Shown here in pieces: positions 54,275 through 63,619 of a DNA stretch of 64,000 bases. The first letter of the stretch is position 1. The number at the start of each line of letters is the position of its first letter. This stretch comes from Cypionkella sp. (GTDB lineage Bacteria > Pseudomonadota > Alphaproteobacteria > Rhodobacterales > Rhodobacteraceae): assembly GCF_028290025.1 (NCBI RefSeq), contig NZ_JAQGKQ010000004.1:1-64000 (forward strand), given 5' to 3'. The position numbers and the translations under genes are program-made. The notes beneath the pieces are model-generated. The model did not search any database and had not been told where the DNA came from. It saw only the letters and a program-made list of their open reading frames with translations.

Positions 54275-55357
54275 ATGACGACACTCAACCGTCGCAGCCT
54301 GATGAAAGCCGTGGGCGCTGCCGCCACGCTTTCGCTGGTCGGCACCACCGCTCACGCCGCAGATAAGGTCAAGATCGGCTTCATCTTCCTCGGCCCCATC
54401 GGCGACTATGGCTGGACATGGGCGCATAACAAAGGCCGTGAGGCTATCGACGCAGCCCTCGGCGATAAGGTTGAGACGATCTACGTCGAAAACGTCTTGG
54501 AAGATGCAAGCGCCATCCCGGTGATCCGCGATCTGGCGCAGCAGGGCTGCAAGCTGATCTTCACAACCTCTTACGGTTTCATGGATCAAACCCTTACCGT
54601 CGCAGCCGAGTTCCCGGATGTGAAGTTCGAACATTGCACCGGCTTCAAACGCGCCGACAACGTCTCCACCTATAATTCGAAGTTCCACGAAGGTCGCGCC
54701 GTCCTCGGCACCATTGCGGGCAAAATGTCGAAATCCGGCACGCTTGGCTATCTCGGCTCTTACAAAGTCCCCGAGGTCGTCTTGGGCGTCAACGCTTTCG
54801 CCCTCGCAGCGCAAAAACAAAACCCAGCGGCGACCGTCAAACTGGTGCTGATCGACAGCTGGTTCGATCCACCGAAGGAAGCCGCTGCCACCGAAACGCT
54901 GATCAACCTCGGCTGCGATATCGTCACCACCCACACCGACAGCCCCGGCCCGCTGCAAATCCTAGAGCAAAAGGGCCTCTACGGCTTTGGTCAAGGTGCG
55001 GATATGTCGGCCTTCGCACCGACCGCGCACCTCACCGCCATCGAAGATATCTGGGGCCCCTACTACGTCGCCCGCGCACAAGCGCTTGTCGATGGTACAT
55101 GGACTTCGGCCGATACTTGGGATGGCATGAAAGAGGGCACCGTTGTCATCGCCCCCTACAACCCCGCGATCCCCGCCGATGTCGTTGCTTTGGCCGATGA
55201 GATCAAAGCCGGCTATGTCGCTGGCACTTACGACATTTTTACCGGCCCTATCTTCGACCAAGATGGTGTTGAAAAAGTCAAAGCTGGCGAAGTGATGGGC
55301 CTTGAACAACTCGCCACGATTGATTGGTTCGTCAAAGGCGTTGAAAGCGCCTCCTAA
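54275..55357 (+). CDS. Bmp-family substrate-binding protein
   Basis: A 360-residue periplasmic binding protein of the Bmp (PnrA-like) family that captures nucleosides for the adjacent transporter. The signal peptide is MTTLNRRSLMKAVGAAATLS and onward to AHA; the RR pair suggests Tat export. No lipobox Cys is present. Conserved parts are IGFIFLGPIGDYGWTWAHNKGREA, QGCKLIFTTSYGFMDQTL, and FDPPKEAAATETLINLGCDIV. GGGAG lies 7 bases before the ATG at 54275; upstream open frame belongs to the permease end. A strong terminator follows. Confidence 0.93.
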   Translation: MTTLNRRSLMKAVGAAATLSLVGTTAHAADKVKIGFIFLGPIGDYGWTWAHNKGREAIDAALGDKVETIYVENVLEDASAIPVIRDLAQQGCKLIFTTSYGFMDQTLTVAAEFPDVKFEHCTGFKRADNVSTYNSKFHEGRAVLGTIAGKMSKSGTLGYLGSYKVPEVVLGVNAFALAAQKQNPAATVKLVLIDSWFDPPKEAAATETLINLGCDIVTTHTDSPGPLQILEQKGLYGFGQGADMSAFAPTAHLTAIEDIWGPYYVARAQALVDGTWTSADTWDGMKEGTVVIAPYNPAIPADVVALADEIKAGYVAGTYDIFTGPIFDQDGVEKVKAGEVMGLEQLATIDWFVKGVESAS

Positions 55358-55398
55358 ACGGTTTGGTCTGAACGGCTAAGCCAAACCTCGCCACTACC

Positions 55399-55430
55399 AA
55401 GGCCCGCGCACTCGAGGCGCGGGCCTTTTT
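55399..55430 (+). terminator. Terminator of the Bmp transporter operon
   Basis: Stem AAGGCCCGCG and CGCGGGCCTT with a short loop, followed by a T run, 42 bases after the binding-protein stop. Confidence 0.9.
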
Positions 55431-55496
55431 CTTGCCATATGCCCGATCCGGTGAAAAACTACCTTGAATTCAAAGTAAGATGAAAAGGCGATTCTC

Positions 55497-55979
55497 ATGA
55501 TAAAGGCTGCAAAAAACACCATCTGTATTTGGTATGACAAAGATGCCGAAGCCGCAGCAAACTTCTACGCCACGGTGTTCCCCGACACGCAGGTAAACGC
55601 CGTATTCCGCGCTCCGGGCGATTATCCCTCCGGCAAACAGGGTGACGTTCTGACCGTCGATTTCACCGTCTGCGGCGTGCGCTGCATTGGTCTGAACGGC
55701 GGCCCAATGTTCAAACACACCGAGGCGTTCTCGATGCAAATCGCCACCGACGACCAGGAAGAAACCGACCGCTACTGGAACGCCATCGTCGATAACGGCG
55801 GCCAAACCAGCGAATGTGGCTGGTGCCGCGACAAATGGGGCATCAACTGGCAAATCACCCCGCGCACTCTCACCGAAGCTTTGGCCACAGGCGGCGCTGA
55901 AGCCCAACGCGCCTTCGCGGCGATGATGACAATGCAAAAAATCGACGTCGCCAAAATTGACGCAGCCCGGCGCGGTTGA
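55497..55979 (+). CDS. VOC family protein (PhnB-like)
   Basis: A 160-residue protein of the vicinal oxygen chelate superfamily, PhnB/3-demethylubiquinone-like type. It has NTICIWYDKDAEAAANFYATVFPDTQV, then FTVCGVRCIGLNGGPMFKHTEAFSMQIATDDQEETDRYW, and GWCRDKWGINWQITPRTL. Function of these proteins is mostly unknown; metal-dependent ring or glyoxalase-type chemistry is typical of the fold. It stands alone between the Bmp operon and the cob genes. Confidence 0.85.
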   Translation: MIKAAKNTICIWYDKDAEAAANFYATVFPDTQVNAVFRAPGDYPSGKQGDVLTVDFTVCGVRCIGLNGGPMFKHTEAFSMQIATDDQEETDRYWNAIVDNGGQTSECGWCRDKWGINWQITPRTLTEALATGGAEAQRAFAAMMTMQKIDVAKIDAARRG

Positions 55980-56101
55980 AGCGGGCGGCTGGTCACAATA
56001 GCGAAGACCACCCTATACCTTAACAAACCCCTAAGCCGCAATCCAACCCATTGACAACTAACAGACTTTGCAGCTGTCCACATGTGGACACTCTCAAAAA
56101 C

Positions 56102-56836
56102 CTAACACCGCCGCAGCAGGTAAATATCCATAATCCAGCCATGCGCCGCCCGCGCTTCAGCTCGCAGTCTCACAATCCGCGCCCCCACTTCGGCCAGCGG
56201 ACCGGAGACGATAATTTCCTCAGCCATCCCGACATACCCGCCCCACCAGATGCTCACCCCCGCAGGGTCGAGGCTTTGAAACGAACACTCCCCATCCAGC
56301 ATCACCACCGCCGTATCAACGCCCGCCGGAAACCCCTCGTCCCGCAACCTTCTCCCGGTCGTCACAACAAACTGCGCACCGATCTCATTCAAAGCAATCC
56401 CATGCGCCGCCGTGAGCGCATGAATAGACGTCACCCCCGGCACCACATGCACCCGATCCGCAGGCACCAACCGCGCCGCAATCCTCAGCGTGGAATCATA
56501 CAAACTCGGATCACCCCACACGAGCAACGTCACCTTTGCAGCCCCCCCAATCGCGCCCTTCCAAACCGCCGCGATCCGGTCATGCCAATCCTCAACCCGC
56601 GCTTTATAATCCGCGATGCTTTCATCCCGCACCGGCAGATCAAACTCCACAATCCGTGTCGCAGGGTTGCTCAGCACGTCGCGGCAGATCGCCAGCCGAA
56701 GCTCCGCCAGATCAGCCTTCCCCGCACCCTTACGCGGGATCAGGATCAGATCGGCAGCGTTGATCGCCTTGATGGCTTGCAGGGTAAGGTGATCGGGATT
56801 TCCTGTGCCGATGCCGATGAGAGTGAGATCGAACAT
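56102..56836 (-). CDS. cobF: Precorrin-6A synthase (deacetylating)
   Basis: CobF methylates precorrin-5 at C-1 with loss of acetate to give precorrin-6A, in the aerobic cobalamin pathway. The 244-residue SAM-dependent enzyme starts FDLTLIGIGTGNPDHLTLQA, has LLVWGDPSLYDSTLRIA and VVPGVTSIHALTAAHGIALN. The ATG at 56836 has AGGAGG 4-5 bases upstream, so the longer frame from 56884 is wrong. It is last in the riboswitch-led cbtB-cbtA-cobF run. Confidence 0.95.
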   Translation of the reverse strand: MFDLTLIGIGTGNPDHLTLQAIKAINAADLILIPRKGAGKADLAELRLAICRDVLSNPATRIVEFDLPVRDESIADYKARVEDWHDRIAAVWKGAIGGAAKVTLLVWGDPSLYDSTLRIAARLVPADRVHVVPGVTSIHALTAAHGIALNEIGAQFVVTTGRRLRDEGFPAGVDTAVVMLDGECSFQSLDPAGVSIWWGGYVGMAEEIIVSGPLAEVGARIVRLRAEARAAHGWIMDIYLLRRC

Positions 56837-56932
56837 ATGCCCTCCTAAAGCTGCCCCATTTGCAGCAAAACGCGCGCCAACCACAAGGATCGGCGCGCGT
56901 TGATTTTCATACGCTTGTTGGTTTTCATACGC

Positions 56933-57709
56933 CTATTGTGGGCGCGACCAAATCCAACCCGACAAAGCTCCCAAAGCCGACCAAACGATCAGGCCGACCC
57001 CCAAGGTTCGTGCCGCGAAGGTTGAGGCGAGTTCGGGCGGAGCGACGCCGGAATAGCTTTCCAGCTCAGGCGCGCCGATCACATGCGGGATCGCCAGCAG
57101 CGCGACCGCACCCACCACCGAAGCCACACCGCGGCCATAGCCGAGCAAGGCCAAACCGCCCGCCGTGCAGATAGCCGTGCCAACCCACCAGATCTGACGC
57201 GCAGCCAGATCAGCGGCCATCGTGCCCGGCAGCTCAGGCTCCAGCCCCATCGCGGGCGCAAGTTGGAACGCGGCATAACCCGCGATACCCCAGAGCAGCC
57301 CTTCGCGCAGCGTCACCACATTGCCGAAAGCCTGCGCCAAGCCGTATCCTGCGACCAGAACAAGGCCATAGCCGACATAGGCGAGCCCAAAGAACAGACT
57401 GGTCAAAGCGTTGCGGGAAAATGCGCTGCCTTCTTCGGCAGCCGCGTGCTCGTGTGAATGTCCGTCAGTCTCGGTTGCGGCAGGCGCTTCCGTTGCTGCT
57501 AGGTCTGCCGCAGGCGCTTCGGTTGTGGCGTGGTCGTGATCATCCGCGTGGGCCGCAACTGCGACCCCGTTGAAATGCACCAATGCGCCGGTTTCATATT
57601 CTTCGCCCAGAAGGATAAGCTTCTGCACGAATGCGAAATGTAGCAGGGCTGCAAGCAGGCCCGCCGCAAAACCAGCGATCAACGCGCTGGTCAGCATATG
57701 TTTGATCAT
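56933..57709 (-). CDS. cbtA: CbtA, cobalt transporter subunit
   Basis: A 258-residue membrane protein of the CbtA family, a predicted cobalt importer found under B12 riboswitch control. Five or so hydrophobic segments are seen, with the first at ALIAGFAAGLLAALLHFAFVQ. Between the first two is a His/Asp/Ala-rich loop (about residues 48-95: HADDHDHATTEAPAADLA then HSHEHAAAEEG) that probably binds the metal. The C-terminal part has LLWGIAGYAAFQLAPAMGLEPELPG, the family signature. The start ATG at 57709 lies 4 bases after cbtB; a weak ribosome site suggests coupling. Confidence 0.92.
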   Translation of the reverse strand: MIKHMLTSALIAGFAAGLLAALLHFAFVQKLILLGEEYETGALVHFNGVAVAAHADDHDHATTEAPAADLAATEAPAATETDGHSHEHAAAEEGSAFSRNALTSLFFGLAYVGYGLVLVAGYGLAQAFGNVVTLREGLLWGIAGYAAFQLAPAMGLEPELPGTMAADLAARQIWWVGTAICTAGGLALLGYGRGVASVVGAVALLAIPHVIGAPELESYSGVAPPELASTFAARTLGVGLIVWSALGALSGWIWSRPQ

Positions 57710-57713
57710 TGGT

Positions 57714-57881
57714 TCAGTGGCAGGGGAAGCCAGAGGAGTGACGCACATCATGGGCGGCGTCATGCAGGGTTTGCGAATGGGCAAAACCTGTCAGAAATAC
57801 GGTTGAGGTGCCAAGCAATGCAACAAACAGCACTGACATCAGGGCGGTTGCTTTGCTGGAAGCGAGGGTCTTCGTGGTCAT
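57714..57881 (-). CDS. cbtB: CbtB, cobalt transporter subunit
   Basis: A 55-residue protein with one transmembrane helix (ALMSVLFVALLGTSTVFLTGFA) and a C-terminal His-rich tail (HSQTLHDAAHDVRHSSGFPCH) typical of CbtB. The ATG at 57881 is placed 6 bases after GGAG; ATGs at 57884 and 57893 are also in frame. It is the first gene after the cobalamin riboswitch and works with CbtA. Confidence 0.92.
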   Translation of the reverse strand: MTTKTLASSKATALMSVLFVALLGTSTVFLTGFAHSQTLHDAAHDVRHSSGFPCH

Positions 57882-57919
57882 CATACTCTCCATACCGTCA
57901 CACCCGACGGTGTTCGCGT

Positions 57920-58090
57920 TTCTTTGCACGGCCGGTCTCCTGGCTCGCGGGTCGATGCGGGCTTCCACCTTCCCAGCCAGATGGCCAGTGGCATTTCGGA
58001 AGCACGCTCACCGCATACAGTCGCGGGGGCGGCTGAGGCTTGGGGTGCCGATTGGTCCACCCATTCCCCATTCTCGTTTCAGTCCAGACG
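57920..58090 (-). promoter_or_regulatory. Cobalamin riboswitch
   Basis: Read on the minus strand, the region shows the conserved core: CCCCCGCGACTGTATGCGG, GCCACTGGCC as the B12 box, CTGGGAAGGTGG, and GCGAGCCAGGAGACCGGCC near the 3' end. It lies just before cbtB. Adenosylcobalamin binding would shut off cbtB, cbtA and cobF when B12 is plentiful. Edges are approximate. Confidence 0.93.
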
Positions 58091-58202
58091 CTTTGCGTTT
58101 TTTAGAACACCATGCCCAATCATCAGTCACCTAAGCCCCGGTTTGGGTCAAGCGGAAATGCGGCCTTTCAAGGTCCGTGCCCGACAGTTTGGCGCGAATA
58201 GC

Positions 58203-58511
58203 TTAACCCGGAATGCGCGCGATCGCTTTGTTGCGCAGATTGCCCAGCACGCGGGCATCGGGGAAATTGCCGTCGGGTGAGGCGGCGTAGAGTTTGGCAA
58301 AATTTTGCAACTCGGTCAGGTCAGCCAAGGTTATGTCGCCGAACAGATACGCCGTCTTGCCATCTTCGCGAAACGCCACGGTTTGATCGCGGCTGCAACC
58401 GGACATGCATTCGATTTCAAGCACTTCCACACCGGGCGGCATGGCATCGCGCAAAGTGTCGGCAAAGCCCGTGCGACCGAGTTCGCAGAGCGTGCAGACA
58501 TAAAGTTTCAT
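58203..58511 (-). CDS. DUF1636 family metal-binding protein
   Basis: A 102-residue protein of the DUF1636 family, thioredoxin-like ferredoxin form. Four Cys, CTLC near the start and CMSGC in the middle, probably hold a 2Fe-2S cluster. The rest reads TVAFREDGKTAYLFGDITLADL, usual for the family. It is often seen in cobalamin or cobalt gene clusters of alphaproteobacteria, but its role is not known. It overlaps cobA by ATGA and is last in the cobL operon, before the riboswitch. Confidence 0.87.
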   Translation of the reverse strand: MKLYVCTLCELGRTGFADTLRDAMPPGVEVLEIECMSGCSRDQTVAFREDGKTAYLFGDITLADLTELQNFAKLYAASPDGNFPDARVLGNLRNKAIARIPG

Positions 58512-59233
58512 GCGGGAAACTCGGCGAGCGGGCCGTAGAAGATCAGCGCCGGATGCGGGCTTTGCGCGGTTTGCAAATGGGCGGCAAGGCTCGCAACGGT
58601 ATGGCGGCTGATTTGTTGATCGGGGGTGGAAACCGCCTCGGCCAGCAGCGCGGGCGTGTGGGCGGGTAGACCGTGCGCGATCAGCCGAGCGGCCAGATCA
58701 GCGAAGGTGCGGCGGCCCATATAGACCACGGTAGTCGCCATCGGGTCAGCGAGTGCCGCCATGTTGGTGCCTTCCGGCAGGCTTCCAGTCACATCCGCGC
58801 CGGTGATGAATTGCACGCGGCGGGCGGTCAAGCGGCGCGTCAGTGGGATACCAGCAGCGGCAGCGGCGGCAGAGGCAGAGGTGACGCCTGGGATAATTTC
58901 ATAAGCAATGCCAGCGGCTTGCAGCGCAATCAGTTCTTCCTCTAACCGCCCGAACATCCCGCAATCACCGGATTTCAGCCGCACCACGCGCTGCCCAGCG
59001 AGGGCGTGATCGACCAGCAGACGGCTGACGTGATCTTGCTTTGGCGAAGGCCGCCCCGCCCGTTTACCAACCGCGATCAGATCGGCGGTTTTCGCGGCAA
59101 GGCTAAGGATCGGCCCAGACGACAGGTCATCGAACAGTACCACCTCAGCCGCAGCCAAACGGTTCACCGCTTTGACCGTCAACAGTTCCGGGTCGCCCGG
59201 GCCAGAGGATACAAAGGATACAAAACCAGTCAT
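58508..59233 (-). CDS. cobA: Uroporphyrinogen-III C-methyltransferase
   Basis: CobA transfers two methyl groups from SAM to uroporphyrinogen III, giving precorrin-2. The 241-residue enzyme has VSSGPGDPELLTVKAVNRL, VVLFDDLSSGPIL, the loop RLKSGDCGMFGRLEEEL, IIPGVTSASAAAAAAGIPLT and TTVVYMGRRTFADLA. It is a single-domain form without the CysG oxidase part. It overlaps cobB by 4 bases. Confidence 0.95.
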   Translation of the reverse strand: MTGFVSFVSSGPGDPELLTVKAVNRLAAAEVVLFDDLSSGPILSLAAKTADLIAVGKRAGRPSPKQDHVSRLLVDHALAGQRVVRLKSGDCGMFGRLEEELIALQAAGIAYEIIPGVTSASAAAAAAGIPLTRRLTARRVQFITGADVTGSLPEGTNMAALADPMATTVVYMGRRTFADLAARLIAHGLPAHTPALLAEAVSTPDQQISRHTVASLAAHLQTAQSPHPALIFYGPLAEFPA

Positions 59234-60564
59234 GTCGCCTCTGCGATCAAATGGAAGAACGTGCCCGAGGACTGCCCGCCACCCGCTTGCATACGCAGCG
59301 ATCCGGTTTCTGCCACGGCGGCATCGGTGGCATCCGTCACATGCGCAAGCGCCGCATCCGGTTGCGAAAGTATCGTCGCGTAGTGAAACTCATGGCCGCG
59401 CAGGCGCGTGTTGGCGGGATGGCCAGCCACCGGGGCATGGGTCAATGCAAGCCGGTAACCAAGGTGCATCCGGCGCTTGGCAAAGCTCGTCTCTAGGCCC
59501 AGAAGACCAGCCATTTCATGGCGTTGACCTTGAGAGTCGATCAGACCCGCGCCCATCGCCATATAGCCACCACACTCACCATGCACCGGTTTGATTGCGG
59601 CAAAGGCTTGCAGTGATTGGCGGAAATTGGCGTTGGCGGCGAGCTTTCCCGCATGAAGCTCTGGGTAGCCGCCGGGCAGCCAGCAGGTCTCCGCCGAAGG
59701 ATCAGGCGCTTCATCTTGTAGTGGCGAAAACGGCAGGATCGTCGCACCAGCGGCCCGCCAGCCGGCCAGAAGATGCGGGTAGATGAACGAAAACGCGGCA
59801 TCGCGAGCAAGCGCGATGCGGTTGGCAGGCGGAACAATCGGCAGCGGTTGCGCTGGCGACAGATGGCCCCGTGCGGCGGCGCGCAGGGTATCGAGGTTAA
59901 GGTTTTCAGCGATAAACGCTCCCGCCTCGGCCAGCAATGCTTGCAAATGCGGCTGTTCCTCGGCTTGCACTAGGCCAAGGTGGCGCTCGGGCAGTTCAAT
60001 CGAGGCGCGGCGGGGCAGCGCACCCAAAACCGTGATGCCCGCATCCGCCATCCCCGCCCGCACAAGGGCTTCGTGGCGTGGCGAGGCGACGCGGTTCAGC
60101 ACCACGCCCGCGAACGGCATCTCGGGCCGCAACATCTGAAAACCTTTGGCGACGGCGGCGGCGGATTGGGCTTGGCCGGAGACATCCAAGACCAAAACCA
60201 CTGGCCAGCCCATCATTTGCGCGATATCGGCGCTGGCTCCGCTGCCGAACTCGCCCGGTTTGGCAACGCCATCAAACAGCCCCATCGAACCTTCAGCGAG
60301 GATCAAATCAGCATCCTGCGCCACCGAAGCCAGCCCTGCGATCCGCGCCGGAGTCATTGCCCAACTGTCAAGATTGACCGAGGCGCGACCCGAAGCTGCG
60401 GCGTGAAAGGCTGGGTCGATGTAATCGGGACCAGATTTGAACGGCTGCACCTTTAGCCCCTGTGCCCGGAACGCGGCGAGCAAGCCCAGCATCAGCGTGG
60501 TCTTGCCGGTGCCGGAAGCGGGGGCCGATATGAGCAGGCCCGGAATGTTAAAATTGGGGTTCAT
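59230..60564 (-). CDS. cobB: Cobyrinate a,c-diamide synthase / hydrogenobyrinate a,c-diamide synthase
   Basis: CobB amidates the a and c side chains of (hydrogeno)byrinate using glutamine and ATP. The 444-residue enzyme has an N-terminal ATPase ([44 protein letters not shown]) and a C-terminal glutamine amidotransferase domain with the active Cys in [14 protein letters not shown] and [15 protein letters not shown]. Start at 60564 overlaps cobM by ATGA. Aerobic-type gene content suggests the hydrogenobyrinate substrate. Confidence 0.95.
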   Translation of the reverse strand: MNPNFNIPGLLISAPASGTGKTTLMLGLLAAFRAQGLKVQPFKSGPDYIDPAFHAAASGRASVNLDSWAMTPARIAGLASVAQDADLILAEGSMGLFDGVAKPGEFGSGASADIAQMMGWPVVLVLDVSGQAQSAAAVAKGFQMLRPEMPFAGVVLNRVASPRHEALVRAGMADAGITVLGALPRRASIELPERHLGLVQAEEQPHLQALLAEAGAFIAENLNLDTLRAAARGHLSPAQPLPIVPPANRIALARDAAFSFIYPHLLAGWRAAGATILPFSPLQDEAPDPSAETCWLPGGYPELHAGKLAANANFRQSLQAFAAIKPVHGECGGYMAMGAGLIDSQGQRHEMAGLLGLETSFAKRRMHLGYRLALTHAPVAGHPANTRLRGHEFHYATILSQPDAALAHVTDATDAAVAETGSLRMQAGGGQSSGTFFHLIAEAT

Positions 60565-61343
60565 GTGGCATCCGGGAAGCGTGGGTCGGTGCCGACAGGG
60601 CGGAAACGGCGGTCGTAGTCGCCAGCATAAAGCCGGCTTTCCTCAAAGCCCTCGGCAGCCAAAGCGGGGCCGACGAGGATCAACGCCGTGCGCTCCATCT
60701 CCGCGCCGATGGCGGTTTGCAAGGTGGCGAGCGTGGCGCGGACGATGCGCTCATCCGGCCAAGTCGCGCGCCAGACCACGGCGACGGGGCAATCAGGGCC
60801 GTAGTGGGGGGTGAGGTCTGCGACAACCTTTTCAAGCACATGCACCGAGAGGTGGATCGCGAGGGTGGCTCCGGTAGCGGCAAAAGCGGGCAGGTTTTCA
60901 CGGTCCGGCATCGCTGTGGCACGACCAGAAGTGCGGGTCAGCACCACCGATTGCGTCAGACCCGGCAAGGTCAATTCGGTCGCCAAAGCAGCAGCGGCAG
61001 CGGCGAACGACGGCACTCCGGGAGTGACATCATAGGGGATATTCAGCGCGCGCAGGCGACGCAGTTGCTCACCCATCGCCGACCACACCGACAGATCACC
61101 CGAGTGCAGACGGGCGACGTCTTGGCCTGCGGCATGGGCGCTCGCGAGTTCAGCGATGATCTCATCCAGCGACAGCGACGCGGTGTTGACGATGCGCGCA
61201 CCCGGTGGGCAATGGGCCAGCAGAGCTTGCGGCACCAGCGACCCTGCATAAAGGCAGACCGGGCTGGAGCCGATCAGATCGCGACCACGCAGCGTAATCA
61301 GGTCAGGCGCGCCGGGGCCAGCGCCGATGAAATGGATGGTCAT
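60561..61343 (-). CDS. cobM: Precorrin-4 C11-methyltransferase
   Basis: CobM methylates precorrin-4 at C-11. The 260-residue SAM enzyme has [70 protein letters not shown] and [23 protein letters not shown]. It overlaps cobE upstream and cobB downstream by 4 bases each. Confidence 0.95.
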   Translation of the reverse strand: MTIHFIGAGPGAPDLITLRGRDLIGSSPVCLYAGSLVPQALLAHCPPGARIVNTASLSLDEIIAELASAHAAGQDVARLHSGDLSVWSAMGEQLRRLRALNIPYDVTPGVPSFAAAAAALATELTLPGLTQSVVLTRTSGRATAMPDRENLPAFAATGATLAIHLSVHVLEKVVADLTPHYGPDCPVAVVWRATWPDERIVRATLATLQTAIGAEMERTALILVGPALAAEGFEESRLYAGDYDRRFRPVGTDPRFPDAT

Positions 61344-61705
61344 GGGTTGCTCCTTTCGGCAAGGGCTGCGGTGGCCATGCCGTCTTGGGATGTGACGCGC
61401 GGACCCAACAGCCGAGCGCCCGGGCCAGCAGCGGCAAGAGCGGCGGCTTCGGCAAGGCTGCCTGTGCCGTAGAGCGTATGGACGCGGGTTGATTCGGTTA
61501 GGGTCGGTTGATTTTTCAGCGCGGCCAACGGGATAGCGTGCAAAGGCAGTGCCAGTTCCGCAGCGAGAGCCAAGATCACTGGCGCGTCAGCCTTGTCCTC
61601 AGCGGTCGCCAAGGCTTGCGCCAGATCGCCCCCCGCACCCGCCAAAGCATCGCGCAGGCTGTCGATCCCGGCGTCTTTGCGAAAGCCCAAACCCGCGACG
61701 ATCAT
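61340..61705 (-). CDS. cobE: CobE / CbiG C-terminal-like protein
   Basis: A 121-residue protein of the CobE/CbiG C-terminal family: [21 protein letters not shown], then [21 protein letters not shown] and [21 protein letters not shown]. The role of CobE in the aerobic pathway is not settled. The ATG at 61705 makes a 4-base overlap with cobL, as with every other junction here; a longer frame from 61747 would lie within cobL. Confidence 0.88.
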   Translation of the reverse strand: MIVAGLGFRKDAGIDSLRDALAGAGGDLAQALATAEDKADAPVILALAAELALPLHAIPLAALKNQPTLTESTRVHTLYGTGSLAEAAALAAAGPGARLLGPRVTSQDGMATAALAERSNP

Positions 61706-62880
61706 CGGATAACACTCCATTGCACGACCGGGCGCGAGGCATCCCAACCACGCATCCGGCCCAATGGAGTTGCTGTGGCAAGCTCGATGCGCAGCAGATT
61801 GCCGCCGCGTTGAGCGTGCTGAATGGCCAGCAGGCTTTCAGTTTCTAGGGTCACACCATTGGCGACAATTCGGGTGCCAGCTGGCAAAATACTCCATAGC
61901 TGATCGTAAAGCGCCGCATTGCCGCCGCCGCCGATGAATACCGCGTCAGGGATCGGCTGGCTGGCGAGGCTTTCATTCGCAACGCCTTCGATGCAGGTCA
62001 AACGGTGATCTACGCCAAAACGGGCGGCATTCGTGCGGATATTGACCGCGCGCTCGGGGCGCAGTTCGAACGCCAGCGCGCGACCTCCGGCGAGGCACCA
62101 TTCCACCGAAATCGAGCCCGAACCCGCGCCGATATCCCACAGCATCTCCCCCACCCGGGGAGCAAGCGTCGAAAGCGTCAGCGCGCGCACCGGGCGTTTT
62201 GTGATTTGCCCGTCATTTGCGAACAGCCTGTCGTCTAGGCCAGAGGCGCGGGAAAGCCCGACGCCTGCGGTGATTTCAATGGCGACTGCGACGGGCGCGG
62301 TAATATCAGTCAGCGCAAATGCTTCGGCAGTGGTCGTGCGAATACGCTGGTTTGGGCCGCCGAGAGCTTCCAGAATAGTCAGGTTGGCGGCAAAGCCTTG
62401 ATCGGTCAGCCATTTGGCGAGGGCTTGCGGCGCATCGCCGTCCCGCACGAGGCAAATCGCGCGGTGGCCTTTGGTCAACACCGGGCGCAGCCGCTCAAAC
62501 GGGGCGGCGTGCAGGCCGTGGCAGGTGATTTCCTCCATCCGCCAACCGAGGTGTGCTGCGGCGAGTTGGAAGGTTGAAACTGCGGGAAAGGCAACCCATT
62601 CCTCGCGCTCCAGATGCGCCGCCAAACGACTACCCGCCCCAAACCAGAACGGATCACCCGAGGCCAGAATGGCGACGTTTTGACCCCTATACGCCAGCAC
62701 AGGCTCCACCGAAAACGGCACCGGCCAAGCGCGGCCGCGATCCCCCGCCCCTACCAAAGCCAAATGCCGCGGCCCACCGAAGATGATTTCGGCACCTGCC
62801 AACGCCACACGGCTTGCATCCGACAGCCCCGACAGGCCATCTTCGCCCAGACCGATGATTGCAACCCAAGGCTTATCCAT
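61702..62880 (-). CDS. cobL: Precorrin-6Y C5,15-methyltransferase (decarboxylating)
   Basis: CobL methylates precorrin-6Y (dihydro-precorrin-6) at C-5 and C-15 and removes the acetate carboxyl at C-12. The 392-residue protein is a fusion: N-terminal CbiE-like domain (WVAIIGLGEDGLSGLSDASR, VAILASGDPFWFGAGSRLA) and C-terminal CbiT-like domain (MLWDIGAGSGSISVEWCLAGG, AVFIGGGGNAALYDQLWSILPAG). The ATG at 62880 gives the usual MDKPWVAIIG start. That ATG shares two bases with the start of cobK on the other strand. Confidence 0.94.
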   Translation of the reverse strand: MDKPWVAIIGLGEDGLSGLSDASRVALAGAEIIFGGPRHLALVGAGDRGRAWPVPFSVEPVLAYRGQNVAILASGDPFWFGAGSRLAAHLEREEWVAFPAVSTFQLAAAHLGWRMEEITCHGLHAAPFERLRPVLTKGHRAICLVRDGDAPQALAKWLTDQGFAANLTILEALGGPNQRIRTTTAEAFALTDITAPVAVAIEITAGVGLSRASGLDDRLFANDGQITKRPVRALTLSTLAPRVGEMLWDIGAGSGSISVEWCLAGGRALAFELRPERAVNIRTNAARFGVDHRLTCIEGVANESLASQPIPDAVFIGGGGNAALYDQLWSILPAGTRIVANGVTLETESLLAIQHAQRGGNLLRIELATATPLGRMRGWDASRPVVQWSVIR

Positions 62881-63619
62881 GACGCGCATTCTTATCTTGG
62901 GCGGCACTACCGAGGCCAGCGTTTTGGCGCGGGCTTTGGCTGCCGAGGGCAAGGACGCGGTGTTCTCTTACGCTGGTCGCACCGATGGCCCCGTGACGCA
63001 GCCCTTGCCCACGCGGGTTGGAGGCTTCGGTGGCGTTAGCGGCTTGGTGGCGTATCTGCGCGCTGAGAGCATCCGCGCGGTCGTCGATGCCACCCACCCG
63101 TTTGCCGCCCAAATGAGCCGCAATGCGGTTGAGGCTTGCGGTCTCGCTGGCGTGCCGTTGCTCGCGCTTGAGCGCCCTTCTTGGGTAGCTGGCAACGACG
63201 ATAACTGGAGCCATGTTCCCAGCGTGGACGCTGCCGTTCGAGCCTTGCCCGACAGTCCCGCACGGGTTTTTCTTGCCATCGGCAAGCAAAATCTCGCGGG
63301 CTTTGCCGCCAAGCCGCACCACTATCTGCTGCGCTTGGTTGATGCGCCCGAAGCGCCGCCTTTGCCCGACTGCACGGTTATCCTGGCGCGGGGTCCGTTT
63401 GACGCTGATGCCGATAAGGCGCTGATGCTCCAACATAATATCAGCCACATCGTGGCCAAGAACGCAGGCGGTGCGGGGGCCGAGGCCAAGCTGATCGCGG
63501 CGCGCGCATTGGGGCTTCCGGTGATCTTGATCGACCGCCCGACCCTCCCCGCGCGGGAAGTAGTGGCCTCGGTGGCCGAGGTGATGCGCTGGCTGGCTCA
63601 TGCCGATCTTGGCGTGTAA
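62879..63619 (+). CDS. cobK: Precorrin-6A reductase
   Basis: CobK reduces precorrin-6A with NADPH. The 246-residue protein has MTRILILGGTTEASVLARALA, VDATHPFAAQMSRNAVEACGLAGVPLLALERPSW, and VAKNAGGAGAEAKLIAARALGLPVILIDRP. The ATG at 62879 has AAGG 9 bases upstream. It lies on the opposite strand to all other cob genes here, overlaps the cobL start codon and its 3' end overlaps cobJ by 22 bases. Confidence 0.95.
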   Translation: MTRILILGGTTEASVLARALAAEGKDAVFSYAGRTDGPVTQPLPTRVGGFGGVSGLVAYLRAESIRAVVDATHPFAAQMSRNAVEACGLAGVPLLALERPSWVAGNDDNWSHVPSVDAAVRALPDSPARVFLAIGKQNLAGFAAKPHHYLLRLVDAPEAPPLPDCTVILARGPFDADADKALMLQHNISHIVAKNAGGAGAEAKLIAARALGLPVILIDRPTLPAREVVASVAEVMRWLAHADLGV

